Positions 15,095-24,132 of a DNA stretch of 64,000 bases are shown here, piece after piece. The position numbers and the translations under genes were made by a program. The first letter of the stretch is position 1. Each line of letters begins with the position of its first letter. The notes under the pieces are model-generated. The model ran no database searches. It saw only the letters and a list, made by a program, of their open reading frames with translations, and was not told the origin of the DNA. Source of the DNA: JABCPE02 sp963530295 (GTDB taxonomy: Bacteria; Bacteroidota; Bacteroidia; Flavobacteriales; Weeksellaceae). Location: positions 1 to 64,000 of the forward strand of contig CAUSCF010000002.1 in NCBI GenBank assembly GCA_963530295.1, given 5' to 3'.

Positions 15095-16135
15095 ATGAAA
15101 AATTTTAAAATCACAGGGCTTATCGCTCTTTTAGCCCTAACGGCTGTTTCTTGTAACCGAGACGAAGCAGATGCTATGATTCCTGCTGAAAAGCACGAAA
15201 ACGGAATTCTCGTAGCAAATGAAGGTAAATTCGGAACTCCCAATGCAGAACTAAGCTACATCAGCAGCGGTTTTTCTTCCATCAAAAACGATATCTACAA
15301 AACTACAAATGGAGAAAACCTAGGAGATGTCCTTCAGCATGTGAATTTCCACAATGGTGAAGCTTATCTTGTGGTGAATAATTCTAACAAAATCGTTATC
15401 ACTGACAGATACACTTTCCAGAAAAAAGCCGAAATCACACAAGATATAAAAAATCCTCGTTACATCACTTTCGCAGGAAATCAGGCTTATGTTACCAACA
15501 GCACTTACGGCGGAGATCAAAGCGTAACTATTTATAATACAGAGAATAACAGTCTAATTAAAAAAATCCCTAGCAGCGATACAGTTGAAAGAATCGTAAC
15601 TGCTGGAACCAATGTATTTGTTCAAAATGCAAGTTTTGGAACAGGAAACAAGCTGACTATCATTTCCTCTTCATCTAATAATGTAACAGGAACAATCACC
15701 GTTCCTAATGGAGCTATCAACAAAACCATTTCTTATAACAACGATGTCTATGTAATTGCAGGAAAAGCTACCGAAGCTAATTCCTACATTTATAAATATA
15801 ATTCCAGTGGAAGCCTCACAAATACGATAACTCTCACAGGAATAAAAAATGCCAACAACATCGAAATAGACAATGGATACATCTATTTCACAGGAGGAAC
15901 AGGAGTATATTCTATGGAACTTTCTTCCAGCACTGCTCCAAGCAGCCCTGTATTTAGTGTCGCAGAAAACGGACATTCCACTCTTTATGGATTCAATGTG
16001 ATTGATGGGCTTATATACATTTCCGATGCCAATGGATTTAAGGAAGCCAGTAAAGTAAGCATCTACACTCCTTCGGGAGTTCATATAAAAACTTTCTCTT
16101 CGGGAATAGGAACGAATGCTTTTTACAAAAATTAA
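15095..16135 (+). CDS. Surface lipoprotein beta-propeller, BtuG-like
   Basis: A 346-residue lipoprotein with lipobox LTAVSCN (Cys20). The mature protein is a YncE/DUF5074-type beta-propeller: repeated strand-turn units such as AYLVVNNSNKIVITDRYTF, GNQAYVTNSTYGG, YNNDVYVIAGKA and GLIYISDANGF recur about every 40 residues. In Bacteroides, BtuG is a surface propeller lipoprotein that binds cobalamin very tightly and hands it to BtuB. Position as the second gene of a B12-riboswitch operon with a BtuB-like receptor supports the same role here; sequence alone shows only the propeller. Confidence 0.8.
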   Translation: MKNFKITGLIALLALTAVSCNRDEADAMIPAEKHENGILVANEGKFGTPNAELSYISSGFSSIKNDIYKTTNGENLGDVLQHVNFHNGEAYLVVNNSNKIVITDRYTFQKKAEITQDIKNPRYITFAGNQAYVTNSTYGGDQSVTIYNTENNSLIKKIPSSDTVERIVTAGTNVFVQNASFGTGNKLTIISSSSNNVTGTITVPNGAINKTISYNNDVYVIAGKATEANSYIYKYNSSGSLTNTITLTGIKNANNIEIDNGYIYFTGGTGVYSMELSSSTAPSSPVFSVAENGHSTLYGFNVIDGLIYISDANGFKEASKVSIYTPSGVHIKTFSSGIGTNAFYKN

Positions 16136-16137
16136 AA

Positions 16138-16172
16138 TAAAAAAATTGGGCTTAGATAAGCCCAATTTTTTT
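16138..16172. terminator. Bidirectional terminator, B12 operon and cca
   Basis: AAAAATTGGGCTTA and TAAGCCCAATTTTT form a perfect 14-bp stem. It contains the stop codon of cca on the minus strand. Confidence 0.85.
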
Positions 16173-17567
16173 TGCTTCTTGTATTACTAATTCTTTTGCG
16201 GCTTCATGTTCATTAGGAATTTCTCCCTCCAAAACTGCCTCTTTTACTCTTTCCTTCAAAATTCCTATCTCTCTGCCAGGCTTCATGTTAAACATCTGCA
16301 TAATTTCCTCGCCTGTTATTGGCGGCTGGAAATTTCTTACATGGTCTTTTTCCTCTACTTCCTTTATTTTTTTCGCCACATATTCAAAATTCTTCTTAAA
16401 TTTTTCCTGCTTGTAAGAATTTTTTGTTGTGATATCAGCTTTACAAAGGGTAAACAAATCCTCTAAATCCTCCCCTGCATCAAACAGCATCCTGCGCAGC
16501 GCACTATCCGAAACATCATCTGAAATCAGTGCAATCGGTCTGGAAGACAATTTCACCATTTTTTGAACATATTTCATATCCTTTCCTAGTGGAAGTTTCA
16601 GCCTTTGGAATATAGTTTTCACCATTTTTGACCCTAAAAACTCATGCCCGTGGAATGTCCATCCTGTTCCTTTTACATATTTTTTTGTCGGAGCTTTGCC
16701 CACATCATGCAGCAGCGCTGCCCATCTCAGCCAAAGATTATCCGTGTTTTTTGAAATGTTATCCACCACTTCCAGCGTATGCCAGAAGTTATCTTTATGT
16801 TTATGTCCCTCTACTTCTTCTATCCCTTCTAATACTGTCAGCTCTGGTAAAACAATATCCAAAAGCCCTGTTTTTTTCATAATTTCCAATCCCACAGAAG
16901 GTTTTTCAGACAGCATAATTTTGTTAAACTCCACCATTATCCGCTCCACAGTGATTATTTCTATTCTTTTCGCTTCTTTTTCTATGGCTTCCAATGATTT
17001 TTGTTCTATCGAAAAACCAAGCGTGGAAGCAAATCTAATGGCACGCATCATTCTCAAAGGGTCATCCGAGTAGGTTTGGACTGGTTCTAGTGGAGTTCGA
17101 AGTATCTTCTGCTCCATATCTTCCATCCCATTAAATGGGTCTATCAGTTCCCCAAAATTATCTTTATTAAGGGAAATTGCCATCGCATTTACCGTGAAAT
17201 CCCTGCGTTTTTGGTCGTCTTCCAATGTTCCTTGTTCCACCTGAGGGTTTCTGCTGTCAGCACTATAGCTTTCCTTTCTTGCGCCTACAAATTCCAGTTC
17301 TAAATTTTCATAACGAAACATGGCTGTTCCATAAGTTTTGAAAATAGAAACTTTAGTTTCAGGATTGATACTTTTTGCAACAGCTTGTGCCAGTTCTATT
17401 CCACTGCTTTCCGTTACGAAATCTATATCCGTAGGAGATTTTCTACCAAGCAGCAAGTCTCGGACATACCCACCGACAACATACACAGACTGCCCTCTAT
17501 CATGAGCAACCTGAGAAATTATTTTGAATATTTTTAGATTTTTATTTTGTGTAAGATTTACTTTCAT
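16152..17567 (-). CDS. cca: CCA-adding tRNA nucleotidyltransferase with HD domain
   Basis: A 471-residue class II nucleotidyltransferase. The head has VYVVGGYVRDLLLGRKSPTD and DIDFVTE (metal-binding Asp pair), then RRDFTVNAMA and the RMMRAIRFA nucleotide-recognition helix. An HD phosphohydrolase domain follows (LLHDVGKAPTK near residue 290), then a helical C-terminal region. This HD-containing arrangement is the Bacteroidota form of the enzyme that adds or repairs the 3' CCA of tRNA; neither tRNA gene in this window encodes CCA. ATG 17567 is preferred over GTG one codon upstream. Confidence 0.9.
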   Translation of the reverse strand: MKVNLTQNKNLKIFKIISQVAHDRGQSVYVVGGYVRDLLLGRKSPTDIDFVTESSGIELAQAVAKSINPETKVSIFKTYGTAMFRYENLELEFVGARKESYSADSRNPQVEQGTLEDDQKRRDFTVNAMAISLNKDNFGELIDPFNGMEDMEQKILRTPLEPVQTYSDDPLRMMRAIRFASTLGFSIEQKSLEAIEKEAKRIEIITVERIMVEFNKIMLSEKPSVGLEIMKKTGLLDIVLPELTVLEGIEEVEGHKHKDNFWHTLEVVDNISKNTDNLWLRWAALLHDVGKAPTKKYVKGTGWTFHGHEFLGSKMVKTIFQRLKLPLGKDMKYVQKMVKLSSRPIALISDDVSDSALRRMLFDAGEDLEDLFTLCKADITTKNSYKQEKFKKNFEYVAKKIKEVEEKDHVRNFQPPITGEEIMQMFNMKPGREIGILKERVKEAVLEGEIPNEHEAAKELVIQEAKKIGLI

Positions 17568-17616
17568 CACATAAAAGGATATTCGTAATTAAGAAAAACA
17601 TTGATAAAAGTAACAA

Positions 17617-17652
17617 AAAAGACCTTTGATAGTTACCAAAGGTCTTTCTTTT
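17617..17652 (-). terminator. Terminator after tRNA-Glu
   Basis: On the minus strand AAAGACCTTTG and CAAAGGTCTTT form an 11-bp stem followed by Ts, two bases beyond the tRNA end. Confidence 0.8.
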
Positions 17653-17653
17653 G

Positions 17654-17725
17654 TAGCCCGTAGGGGAATCGAACCCCTCTTGCAAGAATGAAAATCTTGA
17701 GTCCTAACCGATAGACGAACGGGCC
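17654..17725 (-). tRNA. tRNA-Glu (anticodon TTC), downstream copy
   Basis: A 72-nt cloverleaf: acceptor GGCCCGT with ACGGGCT (one G-U pair), D arm with GGTTAGGAC, anticodon stem CAAGA/TCTTG with TTC in the loop, T arm AGGGGTTCGATTCCCCT, discriminator A. The CCA tail is not encoded. It is identical over its whole length to the copy at 18049. Confidence 0.97.
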
Positions 17726-17737
17726 AACTATACTTTC

Positions 17738-17992
17738 TTATGCTAATTTATTAACATGTTTCGTTAATTTACTCTTCAAATTAGCCGCTTTGTTTTTGTG
17801 GATGATATTTCTTTTTACTAATTTATCCAACAAAGAAACTACTTTTGGTAATTGTTCTAGTGCAACAGCTTTATTTTCTTCATTTCTTAATACTTTCATA
17901 GCTGTTCTAGCAGTTTTATGATAGTATCTGTTTCTCACTCTTCTTTTTTCAGACTGTCTAATTCTTTTTAATGCTGACTTGTGATTTGCCAT
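17738..17992 (-). CDS. rpsT: 30S ribosomal protein S20
   Basis: An 84-residue basic, all-helical protein that binds 16S rRNA. It begins ANHKSALKRIRQSEKRRVRN, the S20 signature, and ends in KSKLTKHVNKLA. It lies between two identical tRNA-Glu genes with 12 and 56 bases of spacing. I see no promoter or terminator between the three, so it is probably made from the promoter upstream of the first tRNA. Confidence 0.97.
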   Translation of the reverse strand: MANHKSALKRIRQSEKRRVRNRYYHKTARTAMKVLRNEENKAVALEQLPKVVSLLDKLVKRNIIHKNKAANLKSKLTKHVNKLA

Positions 17993-18048
17993 AATCTTTT
18001 AAATATTTTACAAAGTAAATTTATTACTACTATTTTAAATTCAAAAAG

Positions 18049-18120
18049 TAGCCCGTAGGGGAATCGAACCCCTCTTGCAAGAATGAAAATCTTGAGTCCT
18101 AACCGATAGACGAACGGGCC
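18049..18120 (-). tRNA. tRNA-Glu (anticodon TTC), upstream copy
   Basis: Identical to the copy at 17654, with the same acceptor, anticodon loop TTC and T arm. It is the first element of the apparent tRNA-rpsT-tRNA transcript and follows its promoter by 18 bases. Confidence 0.97.
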
Positions 18121-18138
18121 AACTGTTTTTTGCGTTTG

Positions 18139-18168
18139 CAAATATACTAACTTTTTTTATCCTACCAA
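18139..18168 (-). promoter_or_regulatory. Full promoter of tRNA-Glu/rpsT unit
   Basis: On the minus strand TTG (18166-18168), 19 bases and TATATTTG (18139-18146) make the best complete Bacteroidota promoter in the window. Confidence 0.75.
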
Positions 18169-18183
18169 ATTTTTTTTGAAAAA

Positions 18184-19458
18184 TTATTTATTGTTTTTTT
18201 GAATTACGGGATTTTTTATACCTTTTTCCTCCATCTGTTTTCTCAGTTTTACGGCTTCTTCAAGGGTTTTTACATTTCCTGCAGTATAGTAATGTGTATC
18301 TCCTATTTTTTCTCTTTTGACATCAGGAATTTTATTTACAGGAGAATCTTTTGGCAGCCTTGATGGTGAAGCAGCTAATTCTATAGTATAATAACCTTGT
18401 GATAACTTTTGGTCAGGTGTAAAATTAACCACCGTAGCGTTTTTAAATCCAGCATCTTTAGCTGTTTTCAAGTTTTCATCTCGTATAGATGCATAATTAG
18501 TCGTGCCGTAATAATATCTATACATAGAGCCATCCTTTATAGTCAAAATATATTTCAAGCCTCTGAATGCAGGGTCTCCTTCATTATATTTAGTTACAGA
18601 ACTCATCAGCAGGATACGGCTGTCCGTTTTCATTGGTTTTTCTGCTTCTTTTACTGGCTCTGCTTTTACATTTCTATCGAGTCTTTTCTTATAATTCACA
18701 ATAGCCTGATATACAGACTCCGCTATAGCTTCTTGCCCTTCTTGGCTGGATATATATTTAGCTTCTTCATAATTACTAACAAAACCCATTTCCACTAAAA
18801 CTGAAGGTGTTGCATTTCTTCGTAAAACATGGAGGTTCTGCTGTTTCACACCTCTTGAATATCTTTTATCTTTATTCACAAAGTTATCTTCTATAAGTCC
18901 TCCCAATAAAAGACTGCTTTCTAAGTATTTACTTTGCTGAATTTTTAGGGCAATCAGAGATTCTGGAGAATTCGGGTCATAAGAAGCAAAGGTTTCTCTA
19001 TCCTGCTCATCGAGATAGATTACATCGTTCTCAGCTTTTGCTACTTCTAAATTTTCTTTGTTTTGGTTTGGTCCTTGTACAAAAGTTTCTGACCCATAAG
19101 CCTCTGGTCTTTTGGAAGCGTTACAATGCATTGATACGAATAAATCCGCCTTACTTCGGTTGGTTAAATTAGTCCTTTCTGTAAGTGTAGGATAAACATC
19201 TGTTTTTCTAGTGTATATAACTTTAAAATCTTTATTTTTTTCTAATTTTTTCCCAATCAATAGAGTGACAGCCAAGGTGATATCCTTTTCGTTCAGAGTT
19301 CCCAAATCCGAAAAAGTTCTGTATGAACCAGGGTCTGACCCACCATGCCCTGCATCCAAAACAACCGTAAACTTCTTATTCTGGGCGTAGGCTGGGATGA
19401 AAAATAATGTTAAAATTACTGTTAAAGTTGCTCTTATTAAAAATTTATTTATTCTCAT
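18184..19458 (-). CDS. N-acetylmuramoyl-L-alanine amidase with SPOR-like end
   Basis: A 424-residue exported cell-wall hydrolase. Residues 1-25 form a signal peptide (ATLTVILTLFFIPAYAQ). The Amidase_3 domain (about 30-255) carries the zinc ligands in VVLDAGHGGSDPG, the Glu of NEKDITLAV, VSMHCNAS and the catalytic Glu of VEMGFVSNYEEA. A linker leads to a C-terminal part (about 345-424: QGYYTIELAAS, GDTHYYTAGN, LEEAVKLRKQMEEKGI) with the look of a SPOR domain, which would direct it to denuded septal glycan. It is divergent from lptD, 41 bases away. Confidence 0.9.
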   Translation of the reverse strand: MRINKFLIRATLTVILTLFFIPAYAQNKKFTVVLDAGHGGSDPGSYRTFSDLGTLNEKDITLAVTLLIGKKLEKNKDFKVIYTRKTDVYPTLTERTNLTNRSKADLFVSMHCNASKRPEAYGSETFVQGPNQNKENLEVAKAENDVIYLDEQDRETFASYDPNSPESLIALKIQQSKYLESSLLLGGLIEDNFVNKDKRYSRGVKQQNLHVLRRNATPSVLVEMGFVSNYEEAKYISSQEGQEAIAESVYQAIVNYKKRLDRNVKAEPVKEAEKPMKTDSRILLMSSVTKYNEGDPAFRGLKYILTIKDGSMYRYYYGTTNYASIRDENLKTAKDAGFKNATVVNFTPDQKLSQGYYTIELAASPSRLPKDSPVNKIPDVKREKIGDTHYYTAGNVKTLEEAVKLRKQMEEKGIKNPVIQKNNK

Positions 19459-19472
19459 CTGTTTAAAATTAT

Positions 19473-19480
19473 TATTTTTG
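19473..19480 (+). promoter_or_regulatory. -7 element TATTTTTG for lptD
   Basis: It lies 19 bases before TTG 19500. No ATG is available in this frame near the signal peptide, so the motif helps fix the TTG start. Confidence 0.6.
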
Positions 19481-19499
19481 GGGCATTAAAATCTTACCA

Positions 19500-22067
19500 T
19501 TGATAAATAAAAAGTTCAAATTTACCTTACAAATCTTAATTATCCTAATTTTTAACAATTTTTTAGCACAAACACGCCCTAAAAATATTGAAGAAAATAA
19601 AGGAAAAAAAGATACTGTCGTTGTAGTAAACGAACAATTAGAAGACATATTGCTCAGCAAAGCAGAAAACAGCCGTTTTGATGTTGAGAAAAAAATGACT
19701 TTCCTTAACAAAAACGCCCAGATAAACTATCAGGACATGCAGATAGAGGCTGACTATATCAGTATAGACTGGGAAGGAGGAACTATTTTTGCAAGGGGAA
19801 TGGTGGATTCTTCAGGAAAAATCACAAAACCTGCTGTGGCCACACAGGGCGGCAAAAAATATGAATACAACGAGGTAAGCTACAACTATAAAACCAAACA
19901 AGCCATAGCCTACAACGCTAGGACAGAGGAAAACGAAGGGGCTATCGTAGCTGAAAAAACCAAGAAAGTAAACGACTCTGTATTCTACATGAGGAGAGGT
20001 TTCTTTACGACTGATGAACTTTTCAGAGCTAAAAAAGATACCCTTCCTGACTACCATTTGTCTGCTCCTATCCTAAAACTTGTCAAAGGAAAAAATTCAG
20101 GAAAAGTAGTTACAGGGCCTATTCAGCTTTATATAGAGCAGGTTCCCACGCCTTTGGCTCTTCCATTCGCTATTCTTCCTTTCACTGAGAAAAGAAGTGC
20201 AGGGCTCATCATTCCTAGTTTTGGGGAAAGGGCTGATGTAGGATTTTATCTCAATGGTTTAGGATATTATCAGCCTTTGGGGAAACATTTTGACCTAAAA
20301 ATACTCACTGACTACTACACCAAAGGAAGTTGGAACATCCGCCCAGAGGTGAATTACAAGAAAAACTACAAATACAGCGGTACTTTCCGCGGTGATATAG
20401 GAACCACCATAAGAGGAATAAAAGGCCTTGATTCTTATTCAAAATCAAGTACTTACAGAATATATTGGTCTCATCAGCAGGATGCAAAAGCTAATCCTTT
20501 CCTGCAACTATCTGCTTCTGTGGATATTGTAAGTAACCGATTTTATAATAATAATATCAACAACTCTTATATATTCAATCAAGATGTGCTAAACGCCCAG
20601 CAGAACTCATCCATTACGCTTACTAAAAGATTTCTAAACCTACCTGTAACACTTACTGGGAACCTTACCTATTCGCAGAATTTTTCTACTGGACTGACTA
20701 ACCTAAGGCTTCCATCCCTCACTGCGAGTGTGAACCAGTTTTATCTATTCAAAGCTAAAGATGGCGTAAGAAAAGGGCTAATAGAGAACATCACGGTAAA
20801 TACTAAATTTGATTTCAGAAATGAAGTTAATGCCCAGCAAAACGAAATGTTCACAAAAACAATGTGGGACAAAATGAAATATGGAGCTAGAAATGTATCT
20901 ACATTCAGTACCACCACTACATTTTTGCGATATTTCAACCTGTCACTATCTGCATCCACAGATAATGTTTTGACAAATAAAACCATTAGAAAAAACTACA
21001 ACTCTGCTACCAACGCCGTAGAAACCACGGATGTAAAGAGCATCACTGGATTTAGCACCTTTAACACAAGTGCTTCCGTGCAGACTACGCTCTACGGAAT
21101 GCTTAAATTCGGGAAAAACAGCAAAATCCAAGCGGTAAGACATGTCTTCACGCCGAGCATTGGTTTCTCCTACAATCCTGATTTCAGTAGTGAGAGCTGG
21201 GGATATTATCAAAAATACATAGATGCTACAGGAAATCCTATTTCGTACTCTATTTTTGAAAACGGAGTTTATGGCTCACCTAGTGCAGGTCTTTCAAAAT
21301 CAGTTACTTTTAATTTTAATAATAATATTGAAATGAAAGTAAAATCAAAGAAAGACTCTACGGGAGTAGCGAAAATAAAACTTTTTGAAAACATTGGGGT
21401 AAATTTCAGCTACAATGCCGCTGCGCCTACCTTTAAGTGGTCGTATATCAACATCAATGCTCAGAATTCGTTCTTTAATAATAAATTAAGTCTAAATTAC
21501 AATGCATCGTTTGACCCTTACAAAATAGCATTTACGCCAGGTTCTGAAATAGGAACAAGGCTTGACAAGCTGGGGAATTTCAGATTGCAGTACTTTAATT
21601 TAGGAGCAAATCTATCACTCCATGAGATTTTAAAACCAAAAAACAAAGAGAAAAAAACATATCACAAAAAAGGCTACGCCATGATGGAAGCCTACCATTT
21701 CGATGATGATAACTACGCTCGTTTTGACCAAGACTGGACGATGAGCATCACCGCGAACTATTCCTACAACAACTCTGCAAAGAGGTATGGAGACCGCACA
21801 GCATCCATCGGGCTGAATGGTTCTATAAAACTTACACCTTACTGGAATATCACGGGAAGCGCCCATTATGACTTGGTTAATAAAGCTTTCTCATACTCCA
21901 GATTAGGCTTTGCAAGAGACCAAAGGAGTTTCACGATTACTTTCAACTGGGTGCCTATCGGACAGTACAAGGTGTATGATTTCTTCATCGGAATAAAAGC
22001 CAATATCCTAAGAGATGCTTTAAAATACAAAACTCAGAGCTTCCCACAATCCACAAGTTCTTTCTAA
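19500..22067 (+). CDS. lptD: LPS-assembly protein LptD, Bacteroidota type
   Basis: An 855-residue outer-membrane protein that inserts lipopolysaccharide into the outer leaflet. A signal peptide (LQILIILIFNNFLAQ) is followed by an OstA/LptA-like jellyroll (about 50-190: MTFLNKNAQINYQDMQIEAD, IFARGMVDSSGKI) and a large beta-barrel with LPFAILPFTEKRSAGLIIPS at its start. Length and order match the family in this phylum; the Cys pairs of proteobacterial LptD are absent. Translation must start at TTG 19500, as no ATG, GTG or CTG precedes the signal peptide in frame. Confidence 0.9.
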   Translation: MINKKFKFTLQILIILIFNNFLAQTRPKNIEENKGKKDTVVVVNEQLEDILLSKAENSRFDVEKKMTFLNKNAQINYQDMQIEADYISIDWEGGTIFARGMVDSSGKITKPAVATQGGKKYEYNEVSYNYKTKQAIAYNARTEENEGAIVAEKTKKVNDSVFYMRRGFFTTDELFRAKKDTLPDYHLSAPILKLVKGKNSGKVVTGPIQLYIEQVPTPLALPFAILPFTEKRSAGLIIPSFGERADVGFYLNGLGYYQPLGKHFDLKILTDYYTKGSWNIRPEVNYKKNYKYSGTFRGDIGTTIRGIKGLDSYSKSSTYRIYWSHQQDAKANPFLQLSASVDIVSNRFYNNNINNSYIFNQDVLNAQQNSSITLTKRFLNLPVTLTGNLTYSQNFSTGLTNLRLPSLTASVNQFYLFKAKDGVRKGLIENITVNTKFDFRNEVNAQQNEMFTKTMWDKMKYGARNVSTFSTTTTFLRYFNLSLSASTDNVLTNKTIRKNYNSATNAVETTDVKSITGFSTFNTSASVQTTLYGMLKFGKNSKIQAVRHVFTPSIGFSYNPDFSSESWGYYQKYIDATGNPISYSIFENGVYGSPSAGLSKSVTFNFNNNIEMKVKSKKDSTGVAKIKLFENIGVNFSYNAAAPTFKWSYININAQNSFFNNKLSLNYNASFDPYKIAFTPGSEIGTRLDKLGNFRLQYFNLGANLSLHEILKPKNKEKKTYHKKGYAMMEAYHFDDDNYARFDQDWTMSITANYSYNNSAKRYGDRTASIGLNGSIKLTPYWNITGSAHYDLVNKAFSYSRLGFARDQRSFTITFNWVPIGQYKVYDFFIGIKANILRDALKYKTQSFPQSTSSF

Positions 22068-22083
22068 AAAGAGAAGAATTTTG

Positions 22084-22091
22084 TATCTTTG
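22084..22091 (+). promoter_or_regulatory. -7 element TATCTTTG for ridA, almost leaderless
   Basis: It ends five bases before ATG 22097. Confidence 0.6.
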
Positions 22092-22096
22092 CAAGT

Positions 22097-22480
22097 ATGA
22101 AAAAGGTAATTTCTACTCAGGATGCTCCTCTTGCTATTGGAGCTTATTCACAGGCTGTTTTAGTGGATGGCATACTTTATATTTCTGGACAGATTCCTAT
22201 CAATCCAGAAAATGGTAATCTTGTAGAGGGAATAGAGGAAGAAACCCACCAAGTGATGAAAAACCTAAAAGCCATTCTCCACGGAGCTGGGCTGGATTTT
22301 GCTAATGTTGTAAAAACGAGTATTTTCCTTACAGATATGAAAAATTTTCCTTTGGTAAATGATATTTACTCTTCATATTTCAGTAATGATGATTACCCTG
22401 CCAGAGAAACCATACAGGTAGCAGCCCTACCGAAAGGAGTAAGTGTAGAAATTTCCATGATAGCCCACACCAAAATTTAG
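22097..22480 (+). CDS. ridA: RidA-family reactive enamine/imine deaminase
   Basis: A 127-residue YjgF/YER057c/UK114 protein that hydrolyses reactive enamines and imines made by PLP enzymes. Signature parts are APLAIGAYSQAVLVDGILY, ISGQIPINPENGNLV, the conserved Arg in YPARETIQVAALPKG, and Glu in VEISMIA. Length fits the homotrimeric family. Two small genes follow at 2 and 4 bases, so it heads a three-gene operon. Confidence 0.95.
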   Translation: MKKVISTQDAPLAIGAYSQAVLVDGILYISGQIPINPENGNLVEGIEEETHQVMKNLKAILHGAGLDFANVVKTSIFLTDMKNFPLVNDIYSSYFSNDDYPARETIQVAALPKGVSVEISMIAHTKI

Positions 22481-22482
22481 TT

Positions 22483-22941
22483 ATGAGTTTTTTGAGAAAT
22501 ACTTTTGCTGTGCTGCTGGGACTTGGTGTCGCCATGCTTATCATCACTATCGGTCTGAGAATCAACTCAGAATGGATAACTTATTCTGGCTTCACACCCT
22601 TTGAAAAATGGAGCAGACTATTGGAGGACATGCGTGGAAACAGCTGGTTTTTCGTAGCATTATTGATTTCTACAGGAGTAGCATCCACCATTGGAGGTAT
22701 CACCACTGCTCTGATTGTGAAAAAAGCCAAAGTAGCCTATGCCATCTTGATTGGTTTTATTCTGCTTTTTTTAGCCGTTTTAGATATTGTCTTTTTCGGA
22801 TACCACCCTACTTTTTATCAGATCGGAATATTCCTTACGATATTTCCTTTTTCTTGGGTTGGTGGAAAAATTATAGAAGTTATCTTTAACCAAAGAGAAG
22901 AAAAAAATAGGAAAATCCAAGCAAACAAACATCAGGAATAA
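22483..22941 (+). CDS. Four-helix membrane protein, unknown
   Basis: A 152-residue integral membrane protein with four hydrophobic segments at about residues 5-25, 55-78, 84-106 and 112-132, and a basic, charged C-terminus (NQREEKNRKIQANKHQE) that is presumably cytoplasmic. I recognise no family. It starts two bases after ridA and ends four bases before the next gene, which shows co-transcription but does not suggest a function. Confidence 0.7.
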   Translation: MSFLRNTFAVLLGLGVAMLIITIGLRINSEWITYSGFTPFEKWSRLLEDMRGNSWFFVALLISTGVASTIGGITTALIVKKAKVAYAILIGFILLFLAVLDIVFFGYHPTFYQIGIFLTIFPFSWVGGKIIEVIFNQREEKNRKIQANKHQE

Positions 22942-22945
22942 TCCT

Positions 22946-23266
22946 ATGAGCTGGGAGTATTCTATAAATTTAGACTCGGAAGAAGCTGTGAGTTCAGTTG
23001 TAACGGATTTGAAAATTTGCGAATTATTCTCCTCTTCTACAACGGATTACATCGATTGGGAAAATCCAAAATCAATAGATGACATCCCATACGATGCCAG
23101 ATTTTATACAGACAATAAAAAAACTATTTACATTGCTATAAATAGTTTTTCTAAAAATATTTTTTCAGCTTTAAATTTAATTTTAGCGAAACAAAATTAT
23201 CATCTAACTGATTGTGACACAGATGAAGAAGTCACTTTGGAGCATATTTTTCGCTCTGTTATTTAG
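22946..23266 (+). CDS. Small soluble protein, unknown
   Basis: A 106-residue acidic protein without signal peptide. It alternates strands and helices: EYSINLDSEEAVSSVVTDLK, then ARFYTDNKKTIYIAINSFSK, then a helix and a polar end. It is the last gene of the ridA operon. The size and acidity recall immunity-type proteins such as those at the window start, but there is no motif to support that. Confidence 0.6.
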   Translation: MSWEYSINLDSEEAVSSVVTDLKICELFSSSTTDYIDWENPKSIDDIPYDARFYTDNKKTIYIAINSFSKNIFSALNLILAKQNYHLTDCDTDEEVTLEHIFRSVI

Positions 23267-23280
23267 TGTTTTTCTTCGCT

Positions 23281-24125
23281 TTATTCCTCATTCTCTATTC
23301 TCTTTCCTATGTCTTTCAGTTTAGAATATTGTTCTATCAATGATGGCATATCATCTAGACTAATCACAAAAGTCCAAAGATATGTAGTAACAGAATAGAT
23401 GTGTCCTGCACTTTCATAGCCTTGTGTTGCCATAATCCCAAATGCCAATCCAAACAATGCTGTTGCAAAAATCCCTACACAAAAATAACCAAAAGCCTCC
23501 CTATTAGAAATCAATATTCTCAATTTTGTCGTAAATTTATAATGTTTCTCGAGATGTTCTATTTTATTTTTTTCTATCAAATACACCTCATTTTCTAATC
23601 GGTTGTTTAGTTTTGAATATAATTTGTCATTTATTTTAGCCAAACGAGGTATCCATAAAACCAAAATAAACATAATAAACAGCCCTAAAATCCCAACCCA
23701 AATTTCCAAAAACAAAAGCATAACGAGAGCTCCTACAATGGAAACCAAAGAGGTGATGAATATCGGTAAATGAAGTTCAAAAAAATCAACAAACTCACGA
23801 GAAAGAGCCACACGAGCCGCTACCGCAGAAGCATCATTGCCTTTATTTCTTTGATTAATAATCATAGGCACCGCCATTTCTGCATAGATTTTAGTGAAAA
23901 CCCGAGTGTCCACACGCCTTCTGAGCATTCCTATTGTCCACATAACAAAAACGACAACAGCATAAGATAGCGCATGTAAAACATCTCCTTTAACTACTGC
24001 ATTAATCGCAAATCCTGCAAAAAGAGGATATAAAATTGCCATCAATTTTCCATTGCAACCAATAAAAAAGTTAAAAACAATTGTCTCTTATTTTTCTTTG
24101 CGATGTCTTTTAAAATCTTCCACAT
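23281..24125 (-). pseudogene. Six-TM ABC transporter domain protein, frameshifted
   Basis: Two overlapping minus-strand frames make one protein. ATG 24125 starts MWKILKDIAKKNKRQLFLTF and reaches VAMEN, then hits TGA at 24042-24044. The next frame continues at once as LMAILYPLFAGFAINAVVKG and runs to 23281. Adding one base beside the A-run at 24046-24049 (minus-strand GGAAAATTG) restores a protein of about 281 residues with six membrane helices, like the stand-alone ABC transporter six-transmembrane proteins that have no ATPase domain. The gene starts seven bases after mazG. Either it is a recent pseudogene, or there is a sequencing error or programmed slippage. Confidence 0.7.
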
Positions 24126-24132
24126 ACTAGAG

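Noticed and set aside
17654..18120. The repeated tRNA-Glu sequence as attachment sites of an integrated element
   Set aside because: Both copies are complete tRNAs, the DNA between them is just rpsT, and there is no integrase.
23281..24042. The membrane gene read as an intact short protein starting at 24042
   Set aside because: The frame directly upstream encodes a fitting N-terminus with its own ATG seven bases after mazG, so a frameshift explains the data better.
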